Source of the DNA: Marinigracilibium pacificum
GTDB lineage: Bacteria > Bacteroidota > Bacteroidia > Cytophagales > Cyclobacteriaceae
Reading direction: 5' to 3'
NCBI RefSeq assembly: GCF_012926615.1
Contig: NZ_JABBNU010000013.1
Location: 62,001-126,000 of the forward strand
DNA: 64,000 nucleotides
The translations under genes were made by a program, and so were the position numbers. Below, in pieces: positions 19,744-28,383 of this stretch. A model generated the notes under the pieces. The model did not search any database, was not told the DNA's origin, and worked only from the letters and a program-made list of their open reading frames with translations. The number at the start of each line of letters is the position of its first letter. Positions within the stretch are counted from its first letter, which is position 1.

Positions 19744-21198
19744 ATGCAGATAACAGACGTTGCAATAATTGGAAGTGGTTTGTCATCATTAGTCTCAGCA
19801 GCCTTATTGGCTAATGAGGGAGTAAAAGTAACTATTTTTGAACGAAATTACTTGCCGGGTGGTTGTACAAGTTCTTATTGGAGAAAAGGATATACTTTTG
19901 ATAGTGGGGCTACAACAATAGTTGGGTTTGATAAGGGAATGCCGATGCAGATTTTTTCAGAACGAACCGGGATAGAATTTAATCTTCGTAAACTTGATCC
20001 ACCTATGGAAGTTCACCTTCCTGATAATGAGGTTTTAACGCGATATAATAATATTGAAGAGTGGGTTGATCAGACGATTAATTATTGGGGTGATAAACCA
20101 GGCTTGAAGGAGTTTTGGAAAGAAATGTACAGGGTAAGTCAGTTAGTCTGGAAGATCAGTGGTCAACAAACACATTTTCCACCATCAAAAACGAAAGATC
20201 TGTTAAAACTGATAGGGAATTTTCAACCTGGTCAACTACGATTGATTCCGGAAGTTTTTAAAAATGTCCAAAGTGAAATTGATAAATACAATTTGAATGA
20301 TCTAAAATATTTCAAAACATTTATTGACGAGCAACTTTTGATATCTGCACAAAATCATGCTTCTGAGGTAAACAAGCCTTTTGGTGCAGCAGCTTTATGT
20401 TATACAAATTATACAAACTATTATTCCGATGGAGGTCTGATGGGGTTAATACAACCCATTTTGGATTATCTGGAAGGAAAAGGGTGTGAATTAATTTTTC
20501 GAAACCCTGTAGAGAAAATAACCAAGTCGAATGGGGGGTATTTTATTAGTTCAAAAAACGGAATCTATCAATCAAAATATCTGATTTCCGGAATACCTGT
20601 GAACAATACTGAAAAAATCATTGATTTTAATCTTAACGCTTCAAATAAGTCAAAAATTCTTTCTTCAGAAAAGCTCTACAGCGCATTTCAAATGGGTATC
20701 GGGTTTAAGGGGAAATTAAATTCTTCAGCAATACATCATCAAATAATATTAGAAGAACCAATTGCTGAGTTAGATGCTGATTCATTTTTTTTATCAGTTA
20801 ATCATCCGGAAGATTTGACCAGAGCACCAGAAGGACATAGTGTAGCTAATATTAGCATGCATATCAGAAACCCTGAGAAAACCAGATTTGATAAGGATAA
20901 GGTGGTTAAAAGAGTTTTAAAAGAGTTGCAAATTAGAAACCTTATTGATGAAGCATCCGTTGATTACCTTCATAGTTCAACCCAGTTTAGTTGGGAAAAG
21001 TGGACGGGCAGGGCATTCGGCTTTGTGGGAGGTTATCCTCAGTATTTTTCTATAAAACCCTGGCAGATGATTGATTCGAGAATAGACGGGGATAAAGCAT
21101 ACCAATGTGGAGATTCCACATATCCGGGGCAGGGTATCCCGGGTGTAGCACTAAGTGGTATAATTGCATTTGAGAAATTAAGATCTGACTGGCTTTGA
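19744..21198 (+). CDS. FAD-dependent oxidoreductase, CrtISO/phytoene desaturase-like
   Basis: 484 residues. The N-terminus has the dinucleotide-binding motif VAIIGSGLSSLVSAALLANEG with a following FERN acidic residue and PGGCTSS, and the C-terminus has the second FAD contact GDSTYPGQGIPGVALSG. This is the carotenoid isomerase/retinol saturase branch of the phytoene desaturase superfamily, acting on polyenes or other hydrophobic substrates. No carotenoid genes are next to it, so the substrate is open. It is divergent from the folE operon with a 70-bp gap. Confidence 0.8.
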   Translation: MQITDVAIIGSGLSSLVSAALLANEGVKVTIFERNYLPGGCTSSYWRKGYTFDSGATTIVGFDKGMPMQIFSERTGIEFNLRKLDPPMEVHLPDNEVLTRYNNIEEWVDQTINYWGDKPGLKEFWKEMYRVSQLVWKISGQQTHFPPSKTKDLLKLIGNFQPGQLRLIPEVFKNVQSEIDKYNLNDLKYFKTFIDEQLLISAQNHASEVNKPFGAAALCYTNYTNYYSDGGLMGLIQPILDYLEGKGCELIFRNPVEKITKSNGGYFISSKNGIYQSKYLISGIPVNNTEKIIDFNLNASNKSKILSSEKLYSAFQMGIGFKGKLNSSAIHHQIILEEPIAELDADSFFLSVNHPEDLTRAPEGHSVANISMHIRNPEKTRFDKDKVVKRVLKELQIRNLIDEASVDYLHSSTQFSWEKWTGRAFGFVGGYPQYFSIKPWQMIDSRIDGDKAYQCGDSTYPGQGIPGVALSGIIAFEKLRSDWL

Positions 21199-21285
21199 AA
21201 TAATCTCGTTTCACTATTTGGCCTAATTAATTGGTGATATTTTTGATAAAATGATCATAAAGTGATTCATTATTTTTCAAAATTG

Positions 21286-21293
21286 TATATTTG
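21286..21293 (+). promoter_or_regulatory. -7 box for the cysH-epimerase pair
   Basis: TATATTTG 27 bp upstream of the TTG start; no convincing -33 element. Confidence 0.4.
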
Positions 21294-21310
21294 TAAACCA
21301 AACTTTAATA

Positions 21311-21316
21311 GGAGGA
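21311..21316 (+). promoter_or_regulatory. strong Shine-Dalgarno deciding a TTG start
   Basis: GGAGGA four bases before TTG at 21321. Canonical Shine-Dalgarno sites are rare in this phylum, so its presence supports the non-ATG start. Confidence 0.65.
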
Positions 21317-21320
21317 AATT

Positions 21321-21977
21321 TTGACTTTCGAAGAATTTAGTTCCAAAATAGATCTATACAAGCATCAAAACAAGAAGATATTTACCTCTTCTAGTTTTCA
21401 AACTCACAGTTTAGTGATGCTTCACATGATCAGTCGAATTGATAATACTATTCCTGTATTTTTCATTAATACTGGTTATCACTTTCCGGAGACATTAAGT
21501 TTCAGGGACCAAATAGCAAATGAATTTGGTTTGAATGTAATAGATATCAAGTCGACAACTCCCAAAATAATGCAAAAAGATGCTAATGGACGGTTGTTGT
21601 TTACCAGTGATCCTGATCATTGCTGCTATTTGAACAAGGTACAGCCTATGGAGCCACTTCTATTGGAGTATGATGTTTGGATAAACGGTGTAAGAGGAGA
21701 TCAATCTGCAGTAAGAAAGGCGATGACGGTAGAGCAGCCGGCACCTTCAGGGGCAATTCGATTTCATCCTATGCTTGATTGGTCAATGCGGGATATTTTT
21801 GCATATATCAAAGAACATGACCTTCCAAGGCATCCATTAGATGCAAAAGGCTACAGTAGTATCGGATGCGAACCATGTACCAGAAAACCAGATCCTGAAA
21901 TGCACGAAAGAGAATCGAGATGGTTCGGCATGAAAAAAGTTGAGTGTGGACTACATACTGAGCTCGTTAAAAAATAA
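21321..21977 (+). CDS. cysH: [4Fe-4S] assimilatory adenylyl-sulfate (APS/PAPS) reductase
   Basis: 218 residues from a TTG start. It reduces APS (or PAPS) to sulfite in sulfate assimilation. The iron-sulfur cysteines are visible as Cys101-Cys102 and Cys183/Cys186 (GCEPC), a set typical of APS-using enzymes. The C-terminal ECGLH carries the catalytic Cys209, and the PP-loop-like start KIFTSSSFQTHS and GVRGDQS fit the family. An epimerase gene starts 24 bp downstream. No sulfate adenylyltransferase or sulfite reductase gene is in the window. Confidence 0.92.
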   Translation: MTFEEFSSKIDLYKHQNKKIFTSSSFQTHSLVMLHMISRIDNTIPVFFINTGYHFPETLSFRDQIANEFGLNVIDIKSTTPKIMQKDANGRLLFTSDPDHCCYLNKVQPMEPLLLEYDVWINGVRGDQSAVRKAMTVEQPAPSGAIRFHPMLDWSMRDIFAYIKEHDLPRHPLDAKGYSSIGCEPCTRKPDPEMHERESRWFGMKKVECGLHTELVKK

Positions 21978-22000
21978 ATCTATAATTACCATACTATACC

Positions 22001-22921
22001 ATGCGAATACTAATAACAGGTGGTGCAGGCTATATTGGGTCGGCACTGACTTCTTCATTAATGGAAAGAAATGATGTTGATGAAGTAATAATTTACGATA
22101 ATTTATCTAAGCAGAATTATAATTTTTTTCTAGGCCATACTTATGCAAACAAGGAAAAACTGAAATTTATTCAGGGTGATTTACTTGACTCAAGAAGCTT
22201 GAAGAAAGCTCTTGTTGGGGTTGATATTGTTTATCACCTTGCAGCAAAAGTAACTACCCCATTTGCTAATTCTGATCCGCATATTTTTGAGCAAGTCAAT
22301 CACTGGGGTACCGCAGAACTTGTTTATGCTTTAGAAGAAAGTAGTGTTAAAAAGCTGATTTATGCTGGTAGTACTTCCGTATATGGCTCTTCTAAAAAGG
22401 AAGTTACAGAAAAGACAATTCCTAATCCACGAACCTTTTATGGGATTTCTAAAATGAGAGGAGAGGAGCACGTCCAAAGACTGGTTGATAAAATGGATAC
22501 CTATATTCTGAGATGTGGAAACGTATATGGATATAACAAGTCAATGAGATTTGATGCAGTAATAAACAGATTTATGTTTGAAGCCAATTGCAATGGTAGA
22601 ATTACTATTCATGGTAATGGAAAACAGGGTAGGGCATTTATTCATGTTGATCTACTTACTAAAGTATTGGAAGAAATTGCTGTGAATGATGTTGAAAAAG
22701 GGACTTATAATGTAGTAGACAGGAATTTGTCTGTTTTGGACTTGGTTGATGTAGTTAAGGAAATATATCCTGATCTTGAGTATTTATTTATCAACCAGCA
22801 TTTGACGTTAAGGGAATTGAGGGTGTCCTCTGAGTCTTCGCTTAGAAACCATATTGATTATACAAATAACAGATCTTTGAGGGAAGAACTGATAGATTTT
22901 AAAGATCGGTTTTCATTTTAA
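22001..22921 (+). CDS. NAD-dependent epimerase/dehydratase (extended SDR)
   Basis: 306 residues. N-terminal NAD-binding GGAGYIG at 7-13, the AGSTSVYG strand and the catalytic Tyr147-x3-Lys151 (YGISK) define an extended short-chain dehydrogenase of the nucleotide-sugar epimerase group. The substrate is unknown; no glycan cluster surrounds it. It follows cysH by 24 bp and its stop overlaps the convergent K+-channel gene by 4 bp. Confidence 0.88.
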   Translation: MRILITGGAGYIGSALTSSLMERNDVDEVIIYDNLSKQNYNFFLGHTYANKEKLKFIQGDLLDSRSLKKALVGVDIVYHLAAKVTTPFANSDPHIFEQVNHWGTAELVYALEESSVKKLIYAGSTSVYGSSKKEVTEKTIPNPRTFYGISKMRGEEHVQRLVDKMDTYILRCGNVYGYNKSMRFDAVINRFMFEANCNGRITIHGNGKQGRAFIHVDLLTKVLEEIAVNDVEKGTYNVVDRNLSVLDLVDVVKEIYPDLEYLFINQHLTLRELRVSSESSLRNHIDYTNNRSLREELIDFKDRFSF

Positions 22922-23841
22922 TTAACATGTGTATATTGACTGATTTTGTTTAAATCAAATATTGTATGACCATGTTTATCAGTATAGTAAGTGGGTACAA
23001 ATCTACAACCAAACTCTACTTCATCAGAAGTGTAAGAGAATCGTTGGTGAACATGCTCACTATAGGTGTCATCAAAAGCTTTGAAATGTATAAGTATTTC
23101 AAATTCAAAGTTTTCCTTATTTGAAATATCATACCCATATAAGGGACTATCCTGATCTATTTCATGCACGATGGTCCAGTTAAGTGGGAAAAATAAAATG
23201 TATTTTCTCTCGAGTTTTAAGTTATAAAAATTGAAAACAGGTCCATTGGGGCCTGTTTCTTTTTTTTGCATTATCACTTCAATTTGAGCCTCCATTAAAG
23301 CATTATTTTTGAGATTGCCAATTCTAAATTGAAGCATTCGTTTGTTATCCTTATCAACAATTAAAGCATTTTTACTGAATAGAATTTTAGCCTTTGGACG
23401 CGAAAACCGACTATACAGAAGACCTGTGGCAATAGCAAACATCATGAACCCCAAAAACGCTTCAAAACTTGCAATGATATTCGTTGTCAACCCAACTGGA
23501 TGCAGGGCTCCATATCCAACGGTTGTAAAGGTTTGAAAACTAAAGAAATAAGCAATTAATAAAGGATTGGTAGTGGTTAGCGTATCAGTACCTCCAATAT
23601 GGTCAACGCCAATATATAAGTAAATTAAGGCAAAGATTAAGTTAATAAAGGAGTAACCTAGAATTAGCATAAGAAAGAAAACTGACCATTTTAAATTGAT
23701 CAACCATTCAAAAGTGCTAATAAGTATATAAGTTCTGCCCAGACGCTTTACATTGAAACTACCATCTTTATTAATGGTTCTACCTGCTCGAAATTGAGGG
23801 TTAGTTCCTGTTCCCGGATCTCTGCGTTTGTTTAAAGCCAT
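22918..23841 (-). CDS. inward-rectifier potassium channel (KirBac type)
   Basis: 307 residues. Two transmembrane helices (about 50-77 and 117-143) flank a pore loop with the K+ selectivity filter TVGYG at 107-111. The remaining C-terminal ~160 residues form the immunoglobulin-like cytoplasmic domain of Kir channels (RIGNLKNNALMEAQIEVIM). It passes K+ across the inner membrane; gating ligands are not visible. Single gene. Confidence 0.92.
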   Translation of the reverse strand: MALNKRRDPGTGTNPQFRAGRTINKDGSFNVKRLGRTYILISTFEWLINLKWSVFFLMLILGYSFINLIFALIYLYIGVDHIGGTDTLTTTNPLLIAYFFSFQTFTTVGYGALHPVGLTTNIIASFEAFLGFMMFAIATGLLYSRFSRPKAKILFSKNALIVDKDNKRMLQFRIGNLKNNALMEAQIEVIMQKKETGPNGPVFNFYNLKLERKYILFFPLNWTIVHEIDQDSPLYGYDISNKENFEFEILIHFKAFDDTYSEHVHQRFSYTSDEVEFGCRFVPTYYTDKHGHTIFDLNKISQYTHVN

Positions 23842-24400
23842 AAAATTTTGTGTTAATCAAATTTATTCTGAATAACTCTCAATAGCAAGGTAAAAGCTGG
23901 AGTAAGTCAAGAGGTAAACTAACTCTAAAAAAAATTTTGTTTAATTATGACTATACATTTAATAGATTATTTGTCATAAATATCATATTCATAAAGAATA
24001 TTCAAATCAATTTTCTATTGTTAACCAAATAGTCAGATTTTTTGACTGATTGTTTATGATTTAATAGATTATTTAGGCTTAAGATTGTTAGGGAGATCAT
24101 TTTTTGAAGGGTTGAAAAATGCCGAATCTTGGGTATTGACTTAAATATTACTGTTTACTACCTTTATGCATCACCTCATAAGAGCGTCAACTAGTGCCTA
24201 ATCTAGAAATTTGAATTGTTGTAAAAAAGATAATCAATATAGATAATTAATGATTAATCTTTTGAATAATGAAATTATCAACTTCAATATAACGCAGTTG
24301 GTTTAACTGCCTGTATTTCACCTCTCTAAATCCTTTTATAACCGGTTGAATATTCAATTTGGCAGGCAATTGAAGTATGTAGACCTAAAAACTACTTATC
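23842..24400. other. 559-bp non-coding region
   Basis: AT-rich gap between divergent genes (channel and protease). I see no ORF, stable hairpin, exact TAnnTTTG octamer or repeat in it; the protease promoter probably lies in its right half. Confidence 0.5.
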
Positions 24401-25453
24401 ATGGCTAAATTTAATGGAGAGTCTTTGAAAATGATGACTGAGGTACAATCTGAGGTTGAATCAGATTTATTAAACATGGAAAATGTTGTTGGTGTAGCCT
24501 TAGGAAACAAAATCAAAAATGGAATTGAAAAAGAAAGTGACCAGGTAATGACAGTCTTTGTTGACCAGAAGCTACCGGAAGACTCACTTACTTCAAGTCA
24601 GGTTATTCAAAAAGAATATAATGGCGTAAAAACGGATGTTGTGGAGATCGGGGAGGTTTTCGCAGGTTTTATTGATCCAAATACTGGTGTTGAGGTATCT
24701 GTGGATGTGGATAATCATGTTGGACAACAGGAGGATATTCTTGAGGATGTTATTCAGGCTGGAGCAGCTTCAAACTTAAAAAATAGAATCAGACCAGCCA
24801 AGGGAGGCTATAGTTGTGGTCATTATAAAGTTACAGCCGGGACAATTGCAACTTGTTGTTATGACCTTACTCCTTTTCCTGGAATACCATCTAAATATTA
24901 TTTGTTAAGTAATAACCACGTTATTGCTAACTCAAACAATTGTCGAATCGGAGATCCAATTCTTCAGCCGGGAAGAGTTGATGGTGGTACTTATCCAAGG
25001 GATGTGATTGCCAGATTGAGCAGATATATTCCAATTAAATTTATCACTTCCACAAGTCAGCCATATAATTATGTTGATGCTGCTATTGGAGAAGGTAATT
25101 TTCAGGATCTCGATAGAGAAATCTATTGGCAGGGATGTGTTAAAAAGCTATATGATGCACCAAAAATAGGTGAGATTGTTCAAAAAACAGGTCGTACCAC
25201 AGGGTTTACTACCGGAAAAATCACTAATATAAATGCAACAGTAAATGTTAACTACGGTAGTGGTCGAGTAGCAAAATTCTGTAAACAAATAGTAACAAGT
25301 AGAATGAGTGCTCCCGGAGATTCTGGTAGTTTAATTATGGATCGTGAAGAAAATGCTGTAGGTCTGCTATTTGCCGGCTCTAGCACCAGAACGATAGTGA
25401 ATAATATCTTATTTGTTCAGTCATTACTGAAAATTAGATTAAGCGAAAAATAG
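24401..25453 (+). CDS. Nal1-like trypsin-fold serine peptidase
   Basis: 350 residues, no signal peptide. Residues about 15-95 form a small alpha/beta domain (MENVVGVALGNKIKNG...VMTVFVDQKLP). The rest is a trypsin-fold domain with a likely triad His173 (SNNHVIAN), Asp226 (YVDAAIG) and Ser308 (APGDSGSL), and the IGDPILQPGRVDGG segment typical of bacterial homologues of plant NAL1. It is presumably cytosolic; substrate unknown. Eight cysteines (for example TCCYD) are unusual for a cytosolic protein. A 12-bp hairpin and then a 73-residue paralogue of its N-terminal domain follow. Confidence 0.85.
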   Translation: MAKFNGESLKMMTEVQSEVESDLLNMENVVGVALGNKIKNGIEKESDQVMTVFVDQKLPEDSLTSSQVIQKEYNGVKTDVVEIGEVFAGFIDPNTGVEVSVDVDNHVGQQEDILEDVIQAGAASNLKNRIRPAKGGYSCGHYKVTAGTIATCCYDLTPFPGIPSKYYLLSNNHVIANSNNCRIGDPILQPGRVDGGTYPRDVIARLSRYIPIKFITSTSQPYNYVDAAIGEGNFQDLDREIYWQGCVKKLYDAPKIGEIVQKTGRTTGFTTGKITNINATVNVNYGSGRVAKFCKQIVTSRMSAPGDSGSLIMDREENAVGLLFAGSSTRTIVNNILFVQSLLKIRLSEK

Positions 25454-25471
25454 TCTGTTTATAATTGTATG

Positions 25472-25500
25472 GGTCAGAATACTTCTTCAGTATTCTGACC
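25472..25500 (+). terminator. perfect 12-bp hairpin between protease and small paralogue
   Basis: Arms 25472-25483 and 25489-25500 with a 5-nt loop, followed by TGTTTTAAAT. The weak T-run could let part of the transcripts reach the downstream small gene. Confidence 0.65.
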
Positions 25501-25522
25501 TGTTTTAAATGATAAAAATATT

Positions 25523-25744
25523 ATGGCAAATGATATAGAAAAAGCTCTGGCCAAAGCATCAAGCTGGGTAGATAACATTGATGGTGTTGAAGGAGTAGCA
25601 CAAGGACTAAAAAATGGAAAAGATTGTATTACAGTCTTCATTTCTAACGACGAAGTGCAAAGTAAGCTACCTAAAGAACTTGACGGATATGCAATTGTAG
25701 TTGAAAATACCGGTCAGTTTATGGCTGAAGATGGAATAGAATAA
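25523..25744 (+). CDS. stand-alone copy of the protease N-terminal domain
   Basis: 73 residues. It aligns by eye with residues about 18-92 of the preceding protease: GVEGVAQGLKNG against NVVGVALGNKIKNG, ITVFISNDEVQSKLP against MTVFVDQKLPEDSL, and IVVENTGQFMAED against DVVEIGEVFAGFID. It has no catalytic triad and no signal peptide. Its position 70 bp behind the protease suggests a regulator, inhibitor or decoy of that enzyme. That role is inference. Confidence 0.75.
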   Translation: MANDIEKALAKASSWVDNIDGVEGVAQGLKNGKDCITVFISNDEVQSKLPKELDGYAIVVENTGQFMAEDGIE

Positions 25745-25817
25745 TACCATTAAAATAGTGCCGTAAATTTGATTCAATATTCTATTGGCAGACCTCAATT
25801 TTGAAGTGATTATTCAG

Positions 25818-26318
25818 CTATTGTTCCTCTAAACCTACAAATTCAAGTGATTCAGGAATAATCGAGCAATACTTATTATATTTTTCTCTTTCCGAATAAG
25901 GGTATCTTAGTACTATAAAAACAGCTTCGAATTGATGTTCATCATTAGGTCTGTTTATTTGCTTGGCATAATAAATTGTTGAGTCTGGGTATAAACCGGA
26001 GATTACATACCAGTTTTCTTTGAATACTTTATAGGTGATTTTCCCACCGTCATTTTCAAAGTAGTTTTTTCTTGATTTATAGGCTTCTTCATATCCGTTA
26101 AAATTTGTAGTTCGATAGATACCAAGAGTAAAAGATGAATCAGAGTTATAAAAATTTCTTCCATCTCCAGACTGTGAAGGAGGACCCATACTCATGAAAG
26201 AAGGGTAGTAACAGATATATTTATTAGACTTATTATGATATTTCTTAAGCGAAGAATCCTGAAAGGAGAAAATACCAATAGTAAGAATTGTTAGAATTAT
26301 TATAGGTAAGTATCTCAT
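25818..26318 (-). CDS. secreted or membrane-anchored protein of unknown function
   Basis: 166 residues with an N-terminal hydrophobic segment (RYLPIIILTILTIGIFSF) that is either a signal peptide or an anchor. The rest resembles small alpha/beta 'PsbP/DcrB-like' stress proteins in layout (aromatic-rich, one FENDGGKITYKVFKENWYV hairpin), but I do not recognise a family. It precedes nothing obvious; the TonB-domain gene lies 59 bp upstream on the same strand and may be co-transcribed. Confidence 0.65.
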   Translation of the reverse strand: MRYLPIIILTILTIGIFSFQDSSLKKYHNKSNKYICYYPSFMSMGPPSQSGDGRNFYNSDSSFTLGIYRTTNFNGYEEAYKSRKNYFENDGGKITYKVFKENWYVISGLYPDSTIYYAKQINRPNDEHQFEAVFIVLRYPYSEREKYNKYCSIIPESLEFVGLEEQ

Positions 26319-26377
26319 TAACCAATAGATATTGTTTTTTGAATATTGTAACCTGAAAATTAAATATTGATTAGGCT

Positions 26378-27361
26378 TTAATTCAAGGTGAAAACTAATG
26401 GAATTGTTATTTCTACTTTAGTTGGTTTATCATCCTTTTGTCCCGGAATCCAATAGGGAGAACTTTGAAGTACTCTAATTGCTTCTTCGTCACATCCTGC
26501 CCCAATACCTCTCAAAACTCTATGATTGATCGCCTTACCATTGGTATCTATTACAAAGGCTACATATACTCTACCTTGTATTCCCATTCTTCTTGCTGCC
26601 GGGGGGTAGACCATGTTTTGTGAAATGTATTGGTAAAAGGTATCTATTCCTCCTTGTGGGTATGGGCTTAAAATTTCATCCTCGAGTTCACGAATCTTAT
26701 TTTCTATTTTGAAATAAAAATTCTGGCTGTATTTTTTTTCGTTTTGGAAAGCAGGAGACCAGTTGTCTAAGGATAGAACCATTTCTTTGATGAGTTTTTC
26801 ATCTTCATTTTTAGGTTCCCTGTCATTAACCAGCAAGTTTTCGATATTCCCTTCTGTATCGATAGAAAAAGTGATAAGGTAGCTAAATTCCTCTCCTAGC
26901 TTATTAAAATAGCTTTTCTCTTTTAATTTATTGTTGATATCAATGTAAAATTGATTGATGTCACTTTTATACATTGCAGAGTTTTGAAATACAGATATTT
27001 CATTCCATATATCCTTTGGATCAATGCTATTTGTAGTTTTATCAATTAGGTTAAAATCTAAACTTCCGAGGTTATAAGATTTCTTTTTGAGTTTGATTTG
27101 ATCAGGGGCATTTTTCTCATAGCTTACAATATTGTTACCATATTGGATATGTGATATGGTGATGATATCATAAGAATCCATTCTGAAAGTTGCAAATCCT
27201 GATTCATCACTTATTTTAGGTTTATTACCATTATTAAATAGAAAAATGGCATCGGCAATTGGCGCATTAGTTTCTGCGTCTATTAATTGAACCTTTTGTT
27301 TTTTTGATTGAGAAAAACCGGTAAAAGTAAGTACAGTTAAAAGTAAAAGAAGAGTTCTCAT
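26378..27361 (-). CDS. secreted TonB C-terminal domain protein with carboxypeptidase-regulatory-like N-terminus
   Basis: 327 residues. A signal peptide (LLLTVLTFTGFSQS) is followed by a 'QKVQLIDAETNAPIADAIF' type domain at about 22-90, as in CarboxypepD_reg-like folds. A second region (about 150-215) looks like a degenerate TonB domain, and residues about 235-327 are a clear TonB C-terminal domain (YPPAARRMGIQGRVYVAFVI...VLRGIGAGCDEEAIRVL). There is no inner-membrane helix other than the signal, so it is probably periplasmic rather than a classical TonB energy transducer. No exbB/exbD nearby. Confidence 0.82.
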   Translation of the reverse strand: MRTLLLLLTVLTFTGFSQSKKQKVQLIDAETNAPIADAIFLFNNGNKPKISDESGFATFRMDSYDIITISHIQYGNNIVSYEKNAPDQIKLKKKSYNLGSLDFNLIDKTTNSIDPKDIWNEISVFQNSAMYKSDINQFYIDINNKLKEKSYFNKLGEEFSYLITFSIDTEGNIENLLVNDREPKNEDEKLIKEMVLSLDNWSPAFQNEKKYSQNFYFKIENKIRELEDEILSPYPQGGIDTFYQYISQNMVYPPAARRMGIQGRVYVAFVIDTNGKAINHRVLRGIGAGCDEEAIRVLQSSPYWIPGQKDDKPTKVEITIPLVFTLN

Positions 27362-27695
27362 GTTTTTAGATTGGTAGATTATTCCTGATTAAACAGTGTT
27401 AAGTATTTTGGTGATAGAAAAATATGGTTGAAACTTTAAAACTAGTGTATCTGGAGAAATTGAACAAATTTAGATAGTAAAAGTCCGGTTTGTTATTAAT
27501 CGTATTATTCAATGGTAAAGACTGATCTGGTTTTTTTATTGCTAGTCATGTTTCAGGTGATTTTTTAATTATAATACACCGACTAAGATTTCATTTTGAT
27601 TAAATATAACTTTCTGTATTTTTGGCACTTATTAATTGAGGTGCATATTTTTAATACCTCATTTGAATATTTTAATTTTTTAAAAATTTTACACT
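27362..27695. other. 334-bp non-coding region between divergent genes
   Basis: Holds the promoter of the plus-strand lipoprotein gene (27594-27624) and a weak 6-bp hairpin in its leader (27637-27661). Nothing else is visible. Confidence 0.6.
27594..27624 (+). promoter_or_regulatory. Bacteroidetes-type promoter of lipoprotein gene
   Basis: TTTTG at 27594-27598, 18 bp spacing, TATTTTTG at 27617-27624, an excellent match to the -33/-7 consensus. The leader to the ATG is about 65 nt. Confidence 0.7.
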
Positions 27696-28118
27696 ATGTT
27701 AAAGAAAAGCTATTTTTTAATTTTTGCATGTCTGTTTGTATTTGGTCTTGCCTCATGTGGTAATGAAGAGGTTGTAAATTCACCTTTGATAGGTACAAAA
27801 TGGATTGAATCAAAAATGGTTTCCGAAAATTGTGATGATCCAGAATTAAACGAGATTGATGATACAGGATGTTCTGATGGATTCTGTCAAAATCTAACTT
27901 TTACTCAGAGTACAATAATTCATGAATTTGTGGAGAATGGTCAAGCTACTGTAGATGACGGTCCGGGGTTACCATATGAAAGTGATGGAACTTATATTTA
28001 TGCTGATGGAGAGAAATTCAAATACAAGATAGAAGGGGATAAATTAACAATTTATTTTGATAGTAAATCAGAGGGAGATGCTTGTGATGAATATGTAGTT
28101 TTTGTTGCTGAGAATTAA
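27696..28118 (+). CDS. lipocalin-like lipoprotein, paralogue of the 53063 gene
   Basis: 140 residues with a lipoprotein signal ending FGLASCGN (lipid-modified Cys21). The mature part, starting SPLIGTKWIESK, is a short lipocalin-like beta sheet with four further cysteines. Its closest relative here is the lipoprotein at 53063-53473, sharing NSPLIGTKWIESK, a GCSDG-CQNLTF segment and YESDG-YIY. Both also end in near-identical hairpins. The two copies sit on opposite sides of the toxin island. Function unknown; an immunity or surface-anchoring role is speculation. Confidence 0.8.
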   Translation: MLKKSYFLIFACLFVFGLASCGNEEVVNSPLIGTKWIESKMVSENCDDPELNEIDDTGCSDGFCQNLTFTQSTIIHEFVENGQATVDDGPGLPYESDGTYIYADGEKFKYKIEGDKLTIYFDSKSEGDACDEYVVFVAEN

Positions 28119-28153
28119 TATTCATTCAAAATATTTTAATTTAAGATAATTAG

Positions 28154-28184
28154 AAAAGGTTTGAGATTACTTCTCAAACCTTTT
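28154..28184 (+). terminator. strong terminator of the first lipoprotein gene
   Basis: Thirteen-bp perfect stem (28154-28166 and 28172-28184) then a T-run. The AGGTTTGAGA arm is shared with the terminator of the paralogue at 53496-53531. Confidence 0.9.
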
Positions 28185-28301
28185 TTATTGTATTTTTTTT
28201 TGCGAAAAATAGGAATGGAGGTAGTTAATATATGAAGTTGAAATTGCACTTTGTATTATTCCGATAAAGTGCAGTGTTACAAATAATTACAGTTGTATTT
28301 T

Positions 28302-28333
28302 TTTTGATTAATTATTTAATATTTCTAGATTTG
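28302..28333 (+). promoter_or_regulatory. promoter of the toxin operon
   Basis: TTTTG at 28302-28306, 19 bp, then TAGATTTG at 28326-28333, fitting the Bacteroidetes -33/-7 pattern. It is the only good promoter seen before eight tightly spaced genes. Confidence 0.7.
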
Positions 28334-28383
28334 TGAATCTTTTGAGCAATCAATTTTTTTAACTAGGATATCAACATATTAAA

